Assembly (NCBI GenBank): GCA_963773035.1
Contig: CAVYZX010000005.1
Span: 1-64,000 of the forward strand
DNA from: CAVRXZ01 sp963773035
GTDB lineage: Bacteria > Acidobacteriota > Vicinamibacteria > Vicinamibacterales > CAVVIG01
Length of the DNA: 64,000 nt
Direction of reading: 5' to 3'
Position 1 is the first letter of the stretch; each line of letters begins with the position of its first letter. The notes beneath the pieces were generated by a model, which saw nothing but the letters and a program-made list of their open reading frames with translations, searched no databases and had not been told where the DNA came from. Shown one piece after another: positions 54,135 through 62,444 of this stretch. Both the position numbers and the translations under genes were made by a program.

Positions 54135-54710
54135 TCAGTAGTGGCACGTCAGACAATCGTTTGAAGCTTTTCTGCTCTGGTGGCACTCGACGCAGAAGCC
54201 CATGTTGAGATCGACGTTGCGTCCGGCAATGCCCTGCTGCGCAACATCGCCGTGGCACCTGGCGCAGTCCACCTTGGCGCGAATGTGAGGCGCGTGGTTG
54301 AACCGCACGTGCGACTCCTGCGGATAGCCGTAGACGCGCTGCCATGGGATATCGATGCCGCGCTTCTGATAGTCGGCGACCGTCTTGATCAACGGCTTGT
54401 CGGCCGCAATCGACTCGTGACAATTCATGCAGATCTTCACGCTCGGTAGCCCTGCAATCGGCCCCTTGTCCACGTTCTGATGGCAGTAATCCGTGCACTT
54501 CAGCTTCTTTTCGATGTGGCGCTTGTGTGGAAAGGGGAACGGCTGCTCGGGGATGGGCCTGACGTTGAAAAAGTCGCGCACCGCTGCGGCGGTCGTGTTG
54601 CGCGCTGGCGTAAAGACGTCAGACGGTGAGGGCCGGTCGGCCGCGCCGCCGCAGCCCACAATCGTGGCTCCGGCGGCGATCGCGAACAGAAGAACGACGA
54701 CGCCTCGCAC
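54135..54710 (-). CDS. actA: Alternative Complex III pentahaem cytochrome ActA
   Basis: A 191-residue multihaem lipoprotein. The start is GTG 54710. The N-terminus has a lipobox (LLFAIAAGATIVGCGGAADR). Five haem sites are visible: CTDYCH (one extra residue), CMNCH, CARCH, CVECH and CLTCH. Five haems, a membrane anchor and the position next to the molybdopterin-like gene match ActA. The final CLTCH is only one residue from the C-terminus. It begins 3 bases after the preceding cytochrome gene. Confidence 0.88.
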   Translation of the reverse strand: MRGVVVLLFAIAAGATIVGCGGAADRPSPSDVFTPARNTTAAAVRDFFNVRPIPEQPFPFPHKRHIEKKLKCTDYCHQNVDKGPIAGLPSVKICMNCHESIAADKPLIKTVADYQKRGIDIPWQRVYGYPQESHVRFNHAPHIRAKVDCARCHGDVAQQGIAGRNVDLNMGFCVECHQSRKASNDCLTCHY

Positions 54711-54713
54711 GGC

Positions 54714-55133
54714 TCACTGAGCCCTGCTTGGTCCGATGCTCCGCAGGTAGTTGACGATGTTCCACATCTCTTGTGGAGTCATCTTGCTGTTGTTGCCCTT
54801 CATGTCGTACTTCGGGCCGATGCCGTCTTTGATTACCGTAAAAATCTCCTCGTCACTCGATCCATGGTCCCACTTGTCGTCGGTCAGATCAGGTGGGTGA
54901 GTTCCCTCGGGCGCCTGAGGTCCATTGCCTTTGGCATCTTCACCGTGGCAGAAGCGACAGTTCTTTGAGAAAAGCGCCTTGCCGCTGGCAATCGATTGAG
55001 GCGTGGCGGGAACGGCATTCTTCACGGCTGCGTTGGCATTCGGTTTTTTGGTTTGTTGAGCTAGAGACAAGCTGGCGATACAGCTAAGCCCAAGCACAAG
55101 CGTTGCAATCGTCAGAGCGAAGAGTCGATTCAT
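54714..55133 (-). CDS. Monohaem cytochrome c, first gene of the act operon (ActE-like)
   Basis: A 139-residue exported cytochrome. ATG 55133 begins the signal peptide (MNRLFALTIATLVLGLSCIA). The haem site is CRFCHGEDAKGNG and the axial Met is probably in SKMTPQEMWNIVNYLRSIGP. It is the most upstream gene of the operon, 3 bases from actA. In better known operons the monohaem ActE follows actD, so this is an ActE analogue in a different place or an electron acceptor that replaces it. Confidence 0.83.
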   Translation of the reverse strand: MNRLFALTIATLVLGLSCIASLSLAQQTKKPNANAAVKNAVPATPQSIASGKALFSKNCRFCHGEDAKGNGPQAPEGTHPPDLTDDKWDHGSSDEEIFTVIKDGIGPKYDMKGNNSKMTPQEMWNIVNYLRSIGPSRAQ

Positions 55134-55652
55134 GTCTCCGATGTCCTCCGTGTCGGGCAGATGGCGCGAATAGACCACTCCCGGGTGACGTCCCTTGCAC
55201 GACGCACGCCTACTTCTCACACGCGTCAATCACGCCTCACAATCTGAGGAATACCAGACAACAGAGACTTGACGCCGATCGATATCTGACAGGGTTTACC
55301 TATCTCGTAATGTGGAGCGGCCCACCGCGTGGATGTGAATGACCAGTACTTCTACCAGCGGGGGCCGAGACGTCATCGCAAGACGACATCCACCTCTTCA
55401 ACCAAAAGCTGAGAGCTGGAAGCGTCGAACGTCTTGGGAATCTACACGTTATGGACGAGCGGCTGCGATTTGTGGCCCCATACCGCAGGCTCGAGGAGCT
55501 GCGGTCGCTATTTCACTTTGCGCTTCACTTCGTCGAGGAAGTGTTCGAGGAACACCACGTGGTGTTCGGCCGCAGACGCATCGCTGAGATGCGCCTGTCA
55601 ACCACGAAGAACGAAGAACGCGAAGAAAAGAGAGTGAAAGCCTTCGTGAACT
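55134..55652. other. Gap upstream of the act operon, no supported gene
   Basis: This stretch should contain the act promoter, but I see no convincing -35/-10 pair. Its only sizeable + strand frame (55451-55672, 73 codons, DERLRFVAPYRRLEELRSLF) runs straight through the CACGAAG repeat at 55601 and into the kinase remnant, with no ribosome site, so I do not call it. A palindromic CACCACGTGGTG occurs at about 55553. Confidence 0.5.
55601..55625. repeat. CACGAAG repeat arm
   Basis: Three units of the CACGAAG/ACGAAG/GCGAAG type in a row, followed at about 55651 by a short CTTCGTG that could pair with one unit. It lies at the 3' side of the broken kinase and belongs to the family seen at 4295, 13976 and 34829. 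Confidence 0.6.
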
Positions 55653-56463
55653 TTAGCGGCGCAAGCCTTTGAACAGGACGATGTCGTTGGTGGTCACCGA
55701 GCGCGAGATGGCCAGGCGTTTGCCGTTCCGCGACCAGGCGAAGTCGGTGATCGTGCGGCCGTCGGTGAACTTCGTGAGCTGATAGGGTGTCTTCCCATCG
55801 ATCGGCAGGCCCCACAGGTTCGACAACGTTGTGTCGATATAGGCGACCGCTCGGCTGTCTGGCATCCACTTCAAGCCAACGGCCGCCAGATTTGCCGGTG
55901 CCATCAGACACCGTGCCAAGCGTCGTCCCGGGGCTCGTCAGGTGCGCCTCGCCGGCCATCGTCGGCAGCACTGAGACATCGTGACTCACGGCCTCGATCT
56001 TGGCGAGGCCGAAGTCCAGGAGCTTGGCTGTCCCACGTTGCGTCACGAAGATGTTGGCCGGTTTGACGTCGCGATGGACGATGCCTGCCCGGTGGGCCGC
56101 GTCGAGCGCGTCCGCAATGTCGGTGGCCACGGCGAGGAGGTCGGCGATCGGCAACGCGCCTGCGCTGAGCTGATCCTTCAGCGACTGGCCGTCGAGCCAC
56201 TCCATGGCGATGAACGGTGTCCCCGCGTGCTCGGCGATTTCATGAATGGTGCAGATGTTTGGATGGTTGAGCGCCGAGGCGGTCCGCGCTTCTCGCCGGA
56301 ACCGTTCGATCGTGGCAGTGTCGGCCGTCACCACCGAGGACAGGAACTTGAGCGCGACCTTGCGTCCCAGCGTCAGATCCTCAGCGAGATAGACGACGCC
56401 CATCCCGCCGCCGCCGAGCAGCGAGTCGATTCGGTAATGACTGACCGTGTCACCACAATTCAT
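55653..56463 (-). pseudogene. Kinase-WD40/TolB gene with a large internal deletion
   Basis: From ATG 56463, residues 1-185 are a normal kinase up to subdomain VIII (LLGGGGMGVVYLAEDL; VALKFL; HRDVKPANIFV; DFGLAK; SPGTTLGTV). At about 55908, where AYMSPEQ should follow, the sequence jumps. In another frame it continues as NLAAVGLKWMPDSRAVAYID, LSNLWGLPIDGKTPYQLTKF, FAWSRNGKRLAISRS and NDIVLFKGLRR, ending at 55653. That is the last blade of the propeller. About 600 residues in between are missing and the two ends are out of frame. The in-frame read-through to 55525 is junk. Confidence 0.85.
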
Positions 56464-56670
56464 GCGATTGGCAGATCTCGCGCGCGTCGAGTTGCTGGGA
56501 TTATATCCGTTGGGGTTCTGACCTTGCGGGAGTCAGCGGGCGCCTAATCCTGGCACGGTCCGGTTAACGGTGTATAGTCGTTCCACCCTTTCCTCGCCGA
56601 TGCTCCGCGCGGACTCAGCGAAGTTGGTTGCGGAGTGTGACGCCAACCGCACAAAGACTATGGAGGACTC

Positions 56671-57066
56671 ATGTCGCGGATTCTGCTGCTAGGCCTTGAT
56701 CCCGAGACTGTAGACTTTTCTGACCCTGCACTGCCGCCAGGTATGACCGCTGAGAAGGTGCATGCCGGCATCGCGGTTGCGCTGAAGCAGTTCGCTGAAC
56801 GCGGCTGGGAGTCCGACGTTGGTTTCATTCGCCCGGATGAAACTGCCGGACCGACAGTGGAGCGCCAGTTACGTTCGACGAACTACGATTGTGTGGTGAT
56901 CGGAGGCGGCGTGCGCCTGCCGCCCCGCAATCTTGCATTATTCGAAGTGGTCATCAACGCGATTCGTACGGGTGCCCCAGGCGCGGCGATTGCCTTCAAT
57001 ACACGGCCGGACGATAGCGCCGATGCTGCCGCCAGAGGGTTGGCGCTTGGAAGCCAAGCTGTATAG
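56671..57066 (+). CDS. Small Rossmann-like protein, unknown
   Basis: A 131-residue protein with TATGGAGGACTC before the ATG. It begins SRILLLGLDPETVDFSDPAL and has DCVVIGGGVRLPPRNLALFE and VVINAIRTGAPGAAIAFNTR, an alternating beta-alpha pattern. I do not know a characterised homologue. It is followed 58 bases later by a cupin gene on the same strand. Confidence 0.7.
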   Translation: MSRILLLGLDPETVDFSDPALPPGMTAEKVHAGIAVALKQFAERGWESDVGFIRPDETAGPTVERQLRSTNYDCVVIGGGVRLPPRNLALFEVVINAIRTGAPGAAIAFNTRPDDSADAAARGLALGSQAV

Positions 57067-57124
57067 TCCGGAGCAAGACCAACGATCCTTGGAAGTCACC
57101 TCAGTTCACTCCGGGAGAGACGCC

Positions 57125-57607
57125 ATGCCACCGGGGACAACCGGCCTCCACGTCAATCCATCCGATGAGACCATCCGTCTCGGACCGCTCTCCGTGCGCT
57201 TCCTGCTCACCGGAGACGAGTCGACTGGCAGCGTCGCGGCCTTTGAGCTCGCGGTCCCGGCCGCGCAGCGCCTGGCGGCTCCCGCGCACAGCCACGACCA
57301 TTACGAGGAGACGGTCTACGGCATCGCCGGTGTGTTGACTTGGACTGTTGACGGGACACCCATCGACGTCGGGCCGGGACAGGTGCTCTGCATTCCGCGC
57401 GGCGCTATTCACCGATTCGACAACAACGGCAGCCAGGACGTGAAGGCGCTCTGCCTCGTCACGCCCGCCGCGCTTGGTCCGCAGTATTTTCGCGAGGCGG
57501 CCGAGGTCATGAACGCGACGCCGGGTGGGCCGCCGGACCGCGCGAAGATGGCCGAGATCATGCGCCGCCACGGCCTCACGCCGACTCCGCCCCCGCCTCA
57601 GACGTAG
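57125..57607 (+). CDS. Cupin-domain protein
   Basis: A 160-residue single cupin. ATG 57125 has GGGAGAG upstream; a longer open frame is less likely because it overlaps the previous gene. Cupin motif 1 is HSHDHYEETVYGIAGVLTWT (three metal ligands plus Glu); motif 2 is PGQVLCIPRGAIHRFDNNGS. The metal site is complete. The C-terminus is a short helical tail. Function (dioxygenase, sensor or binding protein) cannot be told. Confidence 0.88.
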   Translation: MPPGTTGLHVNPSDETIRLGPLSVRFLLTGDESTGSVAAFELAVPAAQRLAAPAHSHDHYEETVYGIAGVLTWTVDGTPIDVGPGQVLCIPRGAIHRFDNNGSQDVKALCLVTPAALGPQYFREAAEVMNATPGGPPDRAKMAEIMRRHGLTPTPPPPQT

Positions 57608-58340
57608 CGCTCCTGCCCCCGATGCAAGACGTGAACAAGACATTCAAACGCCGAGGTGCTCCCTGTTTTCATCCAGAACTGTCTCAATCGTCATTCTTCT
57701 GGCGTTGTCCCTCAGCTGCGACAACGCGAAGGCACAGGATCAATCCGGGCCGCACACCGTTTACCCGCTGATCAAATTTCAGCCGGGGCAATGGGTCGAG
57801 AAGGTGTCGGGCGATTTCACAAAGCCGGGAGAACCGTTCGTGTTTCGGATTCATCAGGATGTGGGATATATCACTCTTCCCCACACCCATCCGATAGACG
57901 AATACATTACGGTCGTGAAAGGGAGTTGGTCCCTCGGTATGGGCCGTCGGTTCAATCGAGCCGCCCTGGAACCCATGGATACGGGGACGTTTGGAATGGC
58001 GCCCAAGAATATGGCGCACTTTGCGTGGTCGAAGACGGAAACGATTTTACAGATTCACGGAATCGGGCCGTTTGCGTCTACGGTCGTCGAGCCCGTGTAC
58101 GAGCTTACTGACAAGGGCATTTTCTTGCTCACGTCTCTGCTGCTGCCTGGTAGTCCCACCTCGTCTAGCCCGCTGGACTGTTTCGCGCTGAAGGTTAACG
58201 CGAAGGTGCGCGGCGAAGCCGGCGAAGGCATCGTCGTTGGCGCGCGGTGTTCACCTTCCAATCAGATCACTCAATATTGGGTTCAAAAAGCGAATGGCGA
58301 GCGGTTCTGGGCTAGCTTTCCGGAATTGAAGGCACCATAA
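57525..58340 (+). CDS. Exported cupin-like protein, 5' end uncertain
   Basis: The convincing part starts near 57663: a signal or lipoprotein segment (TVSIVILLALSLSCDNAKAQ) followed by a mature domain with YITLPHTHPIDEYITVVKGS, a cupin motif 1, and a weak motif 2 (MAPKNMAHFAWSKTETILQI). The only ATG in this frame is 57525, which lies inside the previous cupin gene and yields an Arg-rich N-terminus. A GTG at 57631 and an ATG at 57622 lie in another frame (VNKTFKRRGA). A one-base indel between 57631 and 57663 would give a normal signal peptide. So the start is unresolved and may hide a frameshift. Confidence 0.6.
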   Translation: MGRRTARRWPRSCAATASRRLRPRLRRSAPAPDARREQDIQTPRCSLFSSRTVSIVILLALSLSCDNAKAQDQSGPHTVYPLIKFQPGQWVEKVSGDFTKPGEPFVFRIHQDVGYITLPHTHPIDEYITVVKGSWSLGMGRRFNRAALEPMDTGTFGMAPKNMAHFAWSKTETILQIHGIGPFASTVVEPVYELTDKGIFLLTSLLLPGSPTSSSPLDCFALKVNAKVRGEAGEGIVVGARCSPSNQITQYWVQKANGERFWASFPELKAP

Positions 58341-58440
58341 CGGCGCCAGCAGGATTACCACCCGCCCTGCGCCTCCGCCCCGGCGCCGACGCGTGCCTGT
58401 GGCCCGATGACGTCAGCTTGGAATGGTGTAGGCTGCGGGG

Positions 58441-59367
58441 GTGCCCCTTTTTTTCACCGCCTGCGCGATCGCCGCGTGGCTCCTAGCGGTCCAAGCAGCC
58501 GGGACAGCCCGGCAGCCCGCGCCGCCGGCGCTGCAGTTTGAAACACTGGATTTCCGGCCGGCCGATGAGCCGCGCCTTCGCCGCTTCGATCGCGACCGGC
58601 TGGGCACTATCGTGCAGCTTGTCGGGCTCGAGGATCCAGGTCCGCCGATACATGTCATCCTCGCGCCGGAGGATTCAGAACTCGCACGAACCACTTCGTC
58701 GTGGATCGCGGGCTTCGCTCACGGCGAGACCGGCACGGTCGTCCTGTTCCCGTCGCGATCGCTGCGATACCCTCATGACTCGCTCGAGGCCGTGCTGCGC
58801 CACGAAGTCGCGCACATCCTGATCGTCCGGGCGGCCAACGGGCGGGCCGTGCCCCGATGGTTTAACGAGGGACTGGCCGTGGTCGCAGAACGCGCGTGGC
58901 AGTTCGAAGATCGCTGGCAGCTCGCGTGGGCGCTGGTATCCGCCGACCAGGTGCGGATGGATGACGTGAACGATCTCTTCCAGGCGGGATCGAGCGGCGC
59001 CGACCGGGCATACGCGCTCGCCGGCGCGTTCGTGCGGCACATCATCGAAACTCAGGGATCCGATGTGCCCGCACGGATCCTCGCCGCCGTGGCGAATGGA
59101 GTATCGTTCGAAGTGGCATTCGAGCAGGCGACCGGCCGCTCGCTCGTCGACGCCGAACGCAGTTTTCACGCGGAACTGACTTCGTGGACACGGCGGCTTC
59201 CCCTCCTGACCAGCCCCTCCGTCCTCTGGATGATCGTCACGCTGCTGGCTCTGTTTGCCATCTACGTCAGATACCGCCGCCGCGCCGAACGGCGCAGGAA
59301 ATGGGCCGAGGAAGACGCACGGGAACACGGATTGCTGTCGTCATCGTCTGAGGCTGGTGTCGAATAG
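58441..59367 (+). CDS. Membrane-anchored peptidase-MA-like zinc metallopeptidase
   Basis: A 308-residue protein starting at GTG 58441 with a signal peptide (MPLFFTACAIAAWLLAVQAA). The active site is a gluzincin HEVAHILIV with the downstream Glu in PRWFNEGLAVVAE, the pattern of the peptidase MA family. A C-terminal membrane helix (SVLWMIVTLLALFAIYVRYR) anchors it, with a basic cytoplasmic tail. The proteolytic domain faces the periplasm. Substrate unknown. It stands alone. Confidence 0.85.
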   Translation: MPLFFTACAIAAWLLAVQAAGTARQPAPPALQFETLDFRPADEPRLRRFDRDRLGTIVQLVGLEDPGPPIHVILAPEDSELARTTSSWIAGFAHGETGTVVLFPSRSLRYPHDSLEAVLRHEVAHILIVRAANGRAVPRWFNEGLAVVAERAWQFEDRWQLAWALVSADQVRMDDVNDLFQAGSSGADRAYALAGAFVRHIIETQGSDVPARILAAVANGVSFEVAFEQATGRSLVDAERSFHAELTSWTRRLPLLTSPSVLWMIVTLLALFAIYVRYRRRAERRRKWAEEDAREHGLLSSSSEAGVE

Positions 59368-59471
59368 TTGTAGTCTGTCGAAGTAGAGTCCGCTCAAATC
59401 GTTAGCGAATTCCGTTGACGCGACTCTAAGGGCATGCGGCAGGATGCTGCTCTGAACTGGGACACCTCCAT

Positions 59472-59888
59472 GTGCAAAAGCAAATCATCTCGTCTTCACT
59501 GACTGGCGGGTATCACCACGACCACGATGAGGAGTTGGGAGTGTATTTCTACCGCGACCAATCGACCACTACGGAGAGTGGTTCTGCGATTAGCAATGCA
59601 CTCCAAGCGCCCACCCCTGAGGCTCCGTCCACATCGCCTGACGACTCGAGGCCGACTCCACCGCCTTCACTTGACGCCGCTCTCAAGAACCTCGGTGAGC
59701 ACATCCGGGAATTGAGGTTGGCGAATGAACTGACTCAAGCGGAACTAGCGAGCCAATGTGGGCTCGACCGCTCATTCATCAGCGATCTAGAAGTCGGAAG
59801 AGTGAATCCAACCTATCTCCACCTGCGCACATTGGCCCAGATGCTGGGGCTACCATTGGCGAGCCTAATCGACTTCAAGACACCGTGA
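59472..59888 (+). CDS. XRE-family helix-turn-helix regulator
   Basis: A 138-residue protein starting at GTG 59472. The N-terminal 70 residues are low-complexity, Pro- and Ser-rich. Residues 75-130 are a Cro/CI HTH (LGEHIRELRLANELTQAELA; SQCGLDRSFISDLEVGRVNP; LAQMLGLPLASLID). It ends 15 bases from the 3' end of the convergent TIR gene. It could regulate the TIR-ankyrin operon, but nothing in sequence proves it. A later in-frame GTG at 59541 is possible. Confidence 0.82.
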   Translation: MQKQIISSSLTGGYHHDHDEELGVYFYRDQSTTTESGSAISNALQAPTPEAPSTSPDDSRPTPPPSLDAALKNLGEHIRELRLANELTQAELASQCGLDRSFISDLEVGRVNPTYLHLRTLAQMLGLPLASLIDFKTP

Positions 59889-59902
59889 AGGCTTTGGCAA
59901 GG

Positions 59903-60937
59903 TCACGCGGATCGAGCGAGAGGTGGACCGATGGTCGCCTTCAGCTTCTCGAACGGATCGACCAGCGGATTGGGATGCGCCCAATTGATGCCGACGATGC
60001 CGAAGAGCCAGGTGGGCAGGGTGACCGGCTCGATGATCAGCGGGATCAACCGGCGCTTCCGATCGGCCATGTCGAGCACTTTGCTGATGACGGCCTCTTC
60101 CTCGGTGTTGCCGCTCTCCAGATACCGCGGCGAGATGATCGCCACAGTGGAACGGCTCTCCTTGATGCAGCGTTCCATCTCCATCAGGAAGCTGGCGTTG
60201 GCGGGGAAGTCACGCTCGTCGATCGCCACGCGATAGCCCTCGCGTTCGAGCGTGTCCAGCAGATATCTCGCGAACTCGGTGTCGGCTCCTCCGTGGCGAT
60301 AGCTGATGAAGACGTCGTACCGAAGTTGGACGGCGCCATCCTTCGCCGGCGCCGGCGCGTCGTGGACCGTCGCCGGCAGCCCGGGCCGGCCGCTGAGCGC
60401 GGCAATGGTTGCAAACAGACTCACGGCAAGGCAGGGGACCCAGAGAAAATACGTGCCCGCCACAATCGTACGGCAGCGGTCGATTGACGCACGAGTCCAG
60501 AGCCGATCGGGCACACCGGCTGAATCGAAGAGCAGCTCGTCTTTGGAAAGCCCGGGGTTGGCCGCCAGGTACTTGGTTCCGGCCTCGGTGAGATCGGTGC
60601 CGACGATCACCGGCTTGCCGTCGTAGCGCGCGGTACAGGCACGCTGCGCATAACCGCCGGCGGCGAACGATGCCGCGCCAAGCACCAGACCAATCGCCGC
60701 CACCGTGAACGCGATGGAGCGTCGCTGCGGGCCAATCCGATTGACGAAGGGCGCCAACGCCAGCGCAACGAGTGCTGCGGAAACGAGAGCCGCGAACGCA
60801 GCCCGTGTGCCTGCGTCGCCGTCGGAGAGACCACCGGGTTGCGGGAGAAAAACCGCAGCCGCCGTGGCGGCGAGCGCCGTTCCCAGCAGCAACCACGACC
60901 CGCGGCCTCTCGGCAACAGTCGTGCGCCGCTCCTCAT
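59903..60937 (-). CDS. Membrane protein with C-terminal TIR domain
   Basis: A 344-residue protein. Helices are near residues 14-33 (GSWLLLGTALAATAAAVFLP), 46-65, 74-96 and 158-182 (TIVAGTYFLWVPCLAVSLFA). A loop of some 60 residues with two Cys (YAQRACTARYDGKPVIV to RASIDRCRTI) lies between helices 3 and 4. The TIR domain spans 205-335: box 1 YDVFISYRHGGADTEFARYL, then GYRVAIDERDFPANASFLME, STVAIISPRYLESGNTEEEA and LIPLIIEPVTLPTWL. A Glu for NADase-type TIRs may be in the ESGNTEEE segment. The start overlaps the ankyrin gene stop (ATGA). Likely roles are NAD cleavage or scaffold signalling after an extracytoplasmic cue. Confidence 0.88.
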   Translation of the reverse strand: MRSGARLLPRGRGSWLLLGTALAATAAAVFLPQPGGLSDGDAGTRAAFAALVSAALVALALAPFVNRIGPQRRSIAFTVAAIGLVLGAASFAAGGYAQRACTARYDGKPVIVGTDLTEAGTKYLAANPGLSKDELLFDSAGVPDRLWTRASIDRCRTIVAGTYFLWVPCLAVSLFATIAALSGRPGLPATVHDAPAPAKDGAVQLRYDVFISYRHGGADTEFARYLLDTLEREGYRVAIDERDFPANASFLMEMERCIKESRSTVAIISPRYLESGNTEEEAVISKVLDMADRKRRLIPLIIEPVTLPTWLFGIVGINWAHPNPLVDPFEKLKATIGPPLARSA

Positions 60938-62301
60938 CGTGGGTCCGCGGGCACCGGCAGCTCGAGGCGCAGCTGCGATCGCCCCTCACCAACCTTGACG
61001 ACGGTCCGTTCGCCGATCCAGGAAGTGGCCGGATTCCGCAGCCACATGATGTAGCGACCCGGCACGAGTGTTTCCTCGGTGGGGCTGCTGAGTTGTGGGA
61101 ACACATCGGGACTGCTGCCGCCGGCCGCCTCGAACACCTTGGGCATGTAGAACACCTGCCAGTTGCTGCTCTCGACGCCGGCCTGCACCGTGCGCACTTC
61201 GACCTTGACAGAGCCGCCGAGTTTTCCGCCGCTCATCTGACAGTGCTCCAGCTTCGCCTCCAGATCGTCGGCCACCGACAGCAACGTCGCTTGGAGCACA
61301 CCGGCGTCGCCGCCCTTGAGTGCGGCCTCGAGCGCCGAGATGTCGCCGGCGAGATTCTGCCGGTAGTCTTCCGGCGATTCGGCAGGCCATTTCGTCGACA
61401 GCTCGATCAGGCTGGCGAGCGCAGCGCCGGCGCGATTCTGTGCCTGGCGGATGCCGGTGGACGCCGGCGGGACGCGCGCGAGCAACCCTTGGAGCGTGAC
61501 CAGACTGGCTTTGACCTGGGGCGACGTGGGCGATGCCGCCGGGGCCTTGGGCTGCGAAGAGCGCGACAAACCGCGATCGGAGAGGAATGCCACGACGTAG
61601 GTCCTGATGTCCGGCGAGCGCTCTGCGTAGTCGAACGTTGTCTGGCCCTGGGTGTCGCGGATCCACGGGTCGGCACCCCTCGTCAGAAGAAACTGCATCA
61701 TGCCGAGGTCACCGTTGCGCGCAGCGAGCATGAGCGCCGTGGCTCCGCGCGCGTCGGTGGTGTTGGCCGGCGCGCCGAGCACCAGCAGCTGCCGCAGCAG
61801 GCTGTCGTGGCCGTCGTTAGCTGCTTGAATCAATCGTGTGCCCAGCACTTCGGCCTGGTCGAGCAGCGCGACCACTTCCGCCTGGCCGCGCTCGAGGGCG
61901 AGCTCTTTCGCCCGCTTGCCTTCCTTCTCGGCTCCGATGTCGGCGCCGCGCGCGAGCAGCACCCGCACGACTTCGGTGAACCCATTCACCGAGGCGAACA
62001 TGAGCGCGGTGCTGCCGTTGTTCGCCCGCCTGTCGACCACGGCGCCGCTCTCGATAAGCTGCCGCACCAGCGCCACGTCGCCACTTGCTGACGCCCACAT
62101 CAGCGGCGTGAAGCCGCGGCGGTCGGCGGTGTTCACGTCGGCGCCGCTGGCGAGGAGATCCTTCGTCCGAGCGAGTTGTCCGAGTTGTGCAGATTCGAGA
62201 AGGTCCGCGTTCGACCTCGCCTGAGGCGGCAGAGGCGCCTGGCTGAGCATGAGGCCGGCCGCGAGAGCGGGGAGGAGCATGCTGAACGTGGTCAGCCTCA
62301 T
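60934..62301 (-). CDS. Secreted ankyrin-repeat protein paired with the TIR protein
   Basis: A protein of about 455 residues. ATG 62301 begins the signal peptide (MRLTTFSMLLPALAAGLMLS); ATG 62355 would add a basic stretch. Five or six ankyrin units follow (DVNTADRRGFTPLMWASASG; RRANNGSTALMFASVNGFTE; NTTDARGATALMLAARNGDL; PWIRDTQGQTTFDYAE). After a Pro/Ser linker comes a helical part (about 260-350). The C-terminal beta domain (VFYMPKVFEAAGG; PTEETLVPGRYIMWLRNPAT; TVVKVGEGRSQLRLELPVP) looks like a PEGA- or Ig-type fold. It overlaps the TIR gene by 4 bases, so the two are translated together. A periplasmic sensor role is inference. Confidence 0.82.
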   Translation of the reverse strand: MRLTTFSMLLPALAAGLMLSQAPLPPQARSNADLLESAQLGQLARTKDLLASGADVNTADRRGFTPLMWASASGDVALVRQLIESGAVVDRRANNGSTALMFASVNGFTEVVRVLLARGADIGAEKEGKRAKELALERGQAEVVALLDQAEVLGTRLIQAANDGHDSLLRQLLVLGAPANTTDARGATALMLAARNGDLGMMQFLLTRGADPWIRDTQGQTTFDYAERSPDIRTYVVAFLSDRGLSRSSQPKAPAASPTSPQVKASLVTLQGLLARVPPASTGIRQAQNRAGAALASLIELSTKWPAESPEDYRQNLAGDISALEAALKGGDAGVLQATLLSVADDLEAKLEHCQMSGGKLGGSVKVEVRTVQAGVESSNWQVFYMPKVFEAAGGSSPDVFPQLSSPTEETLVPGRYIMWLRNPATSWIGERTVVKVGEGRSQLRLELPVPADPR

Positions 62302-62444
62302 TCTAGGGGCGGCCGTGAGCCGCGGCAACCGGGAACGCGCTTCGGTCTCTCGCACGGCGTTGCGAAGGCGAGGACTTCCGATTGCTCGAATGCAGCTCAG
62401 CTATGGCGCCACCACTGCGACTCGGGATGGGAACCGGCCAGCCG

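Noticed and set aside
55451..55672. A 73-codon + strand frame starting MDERLRFVAPYRRLEELRSL
   Set aside because: It reads through a CACGAAG repeat and into the kinase remnant. No ribosome site or family match seen.
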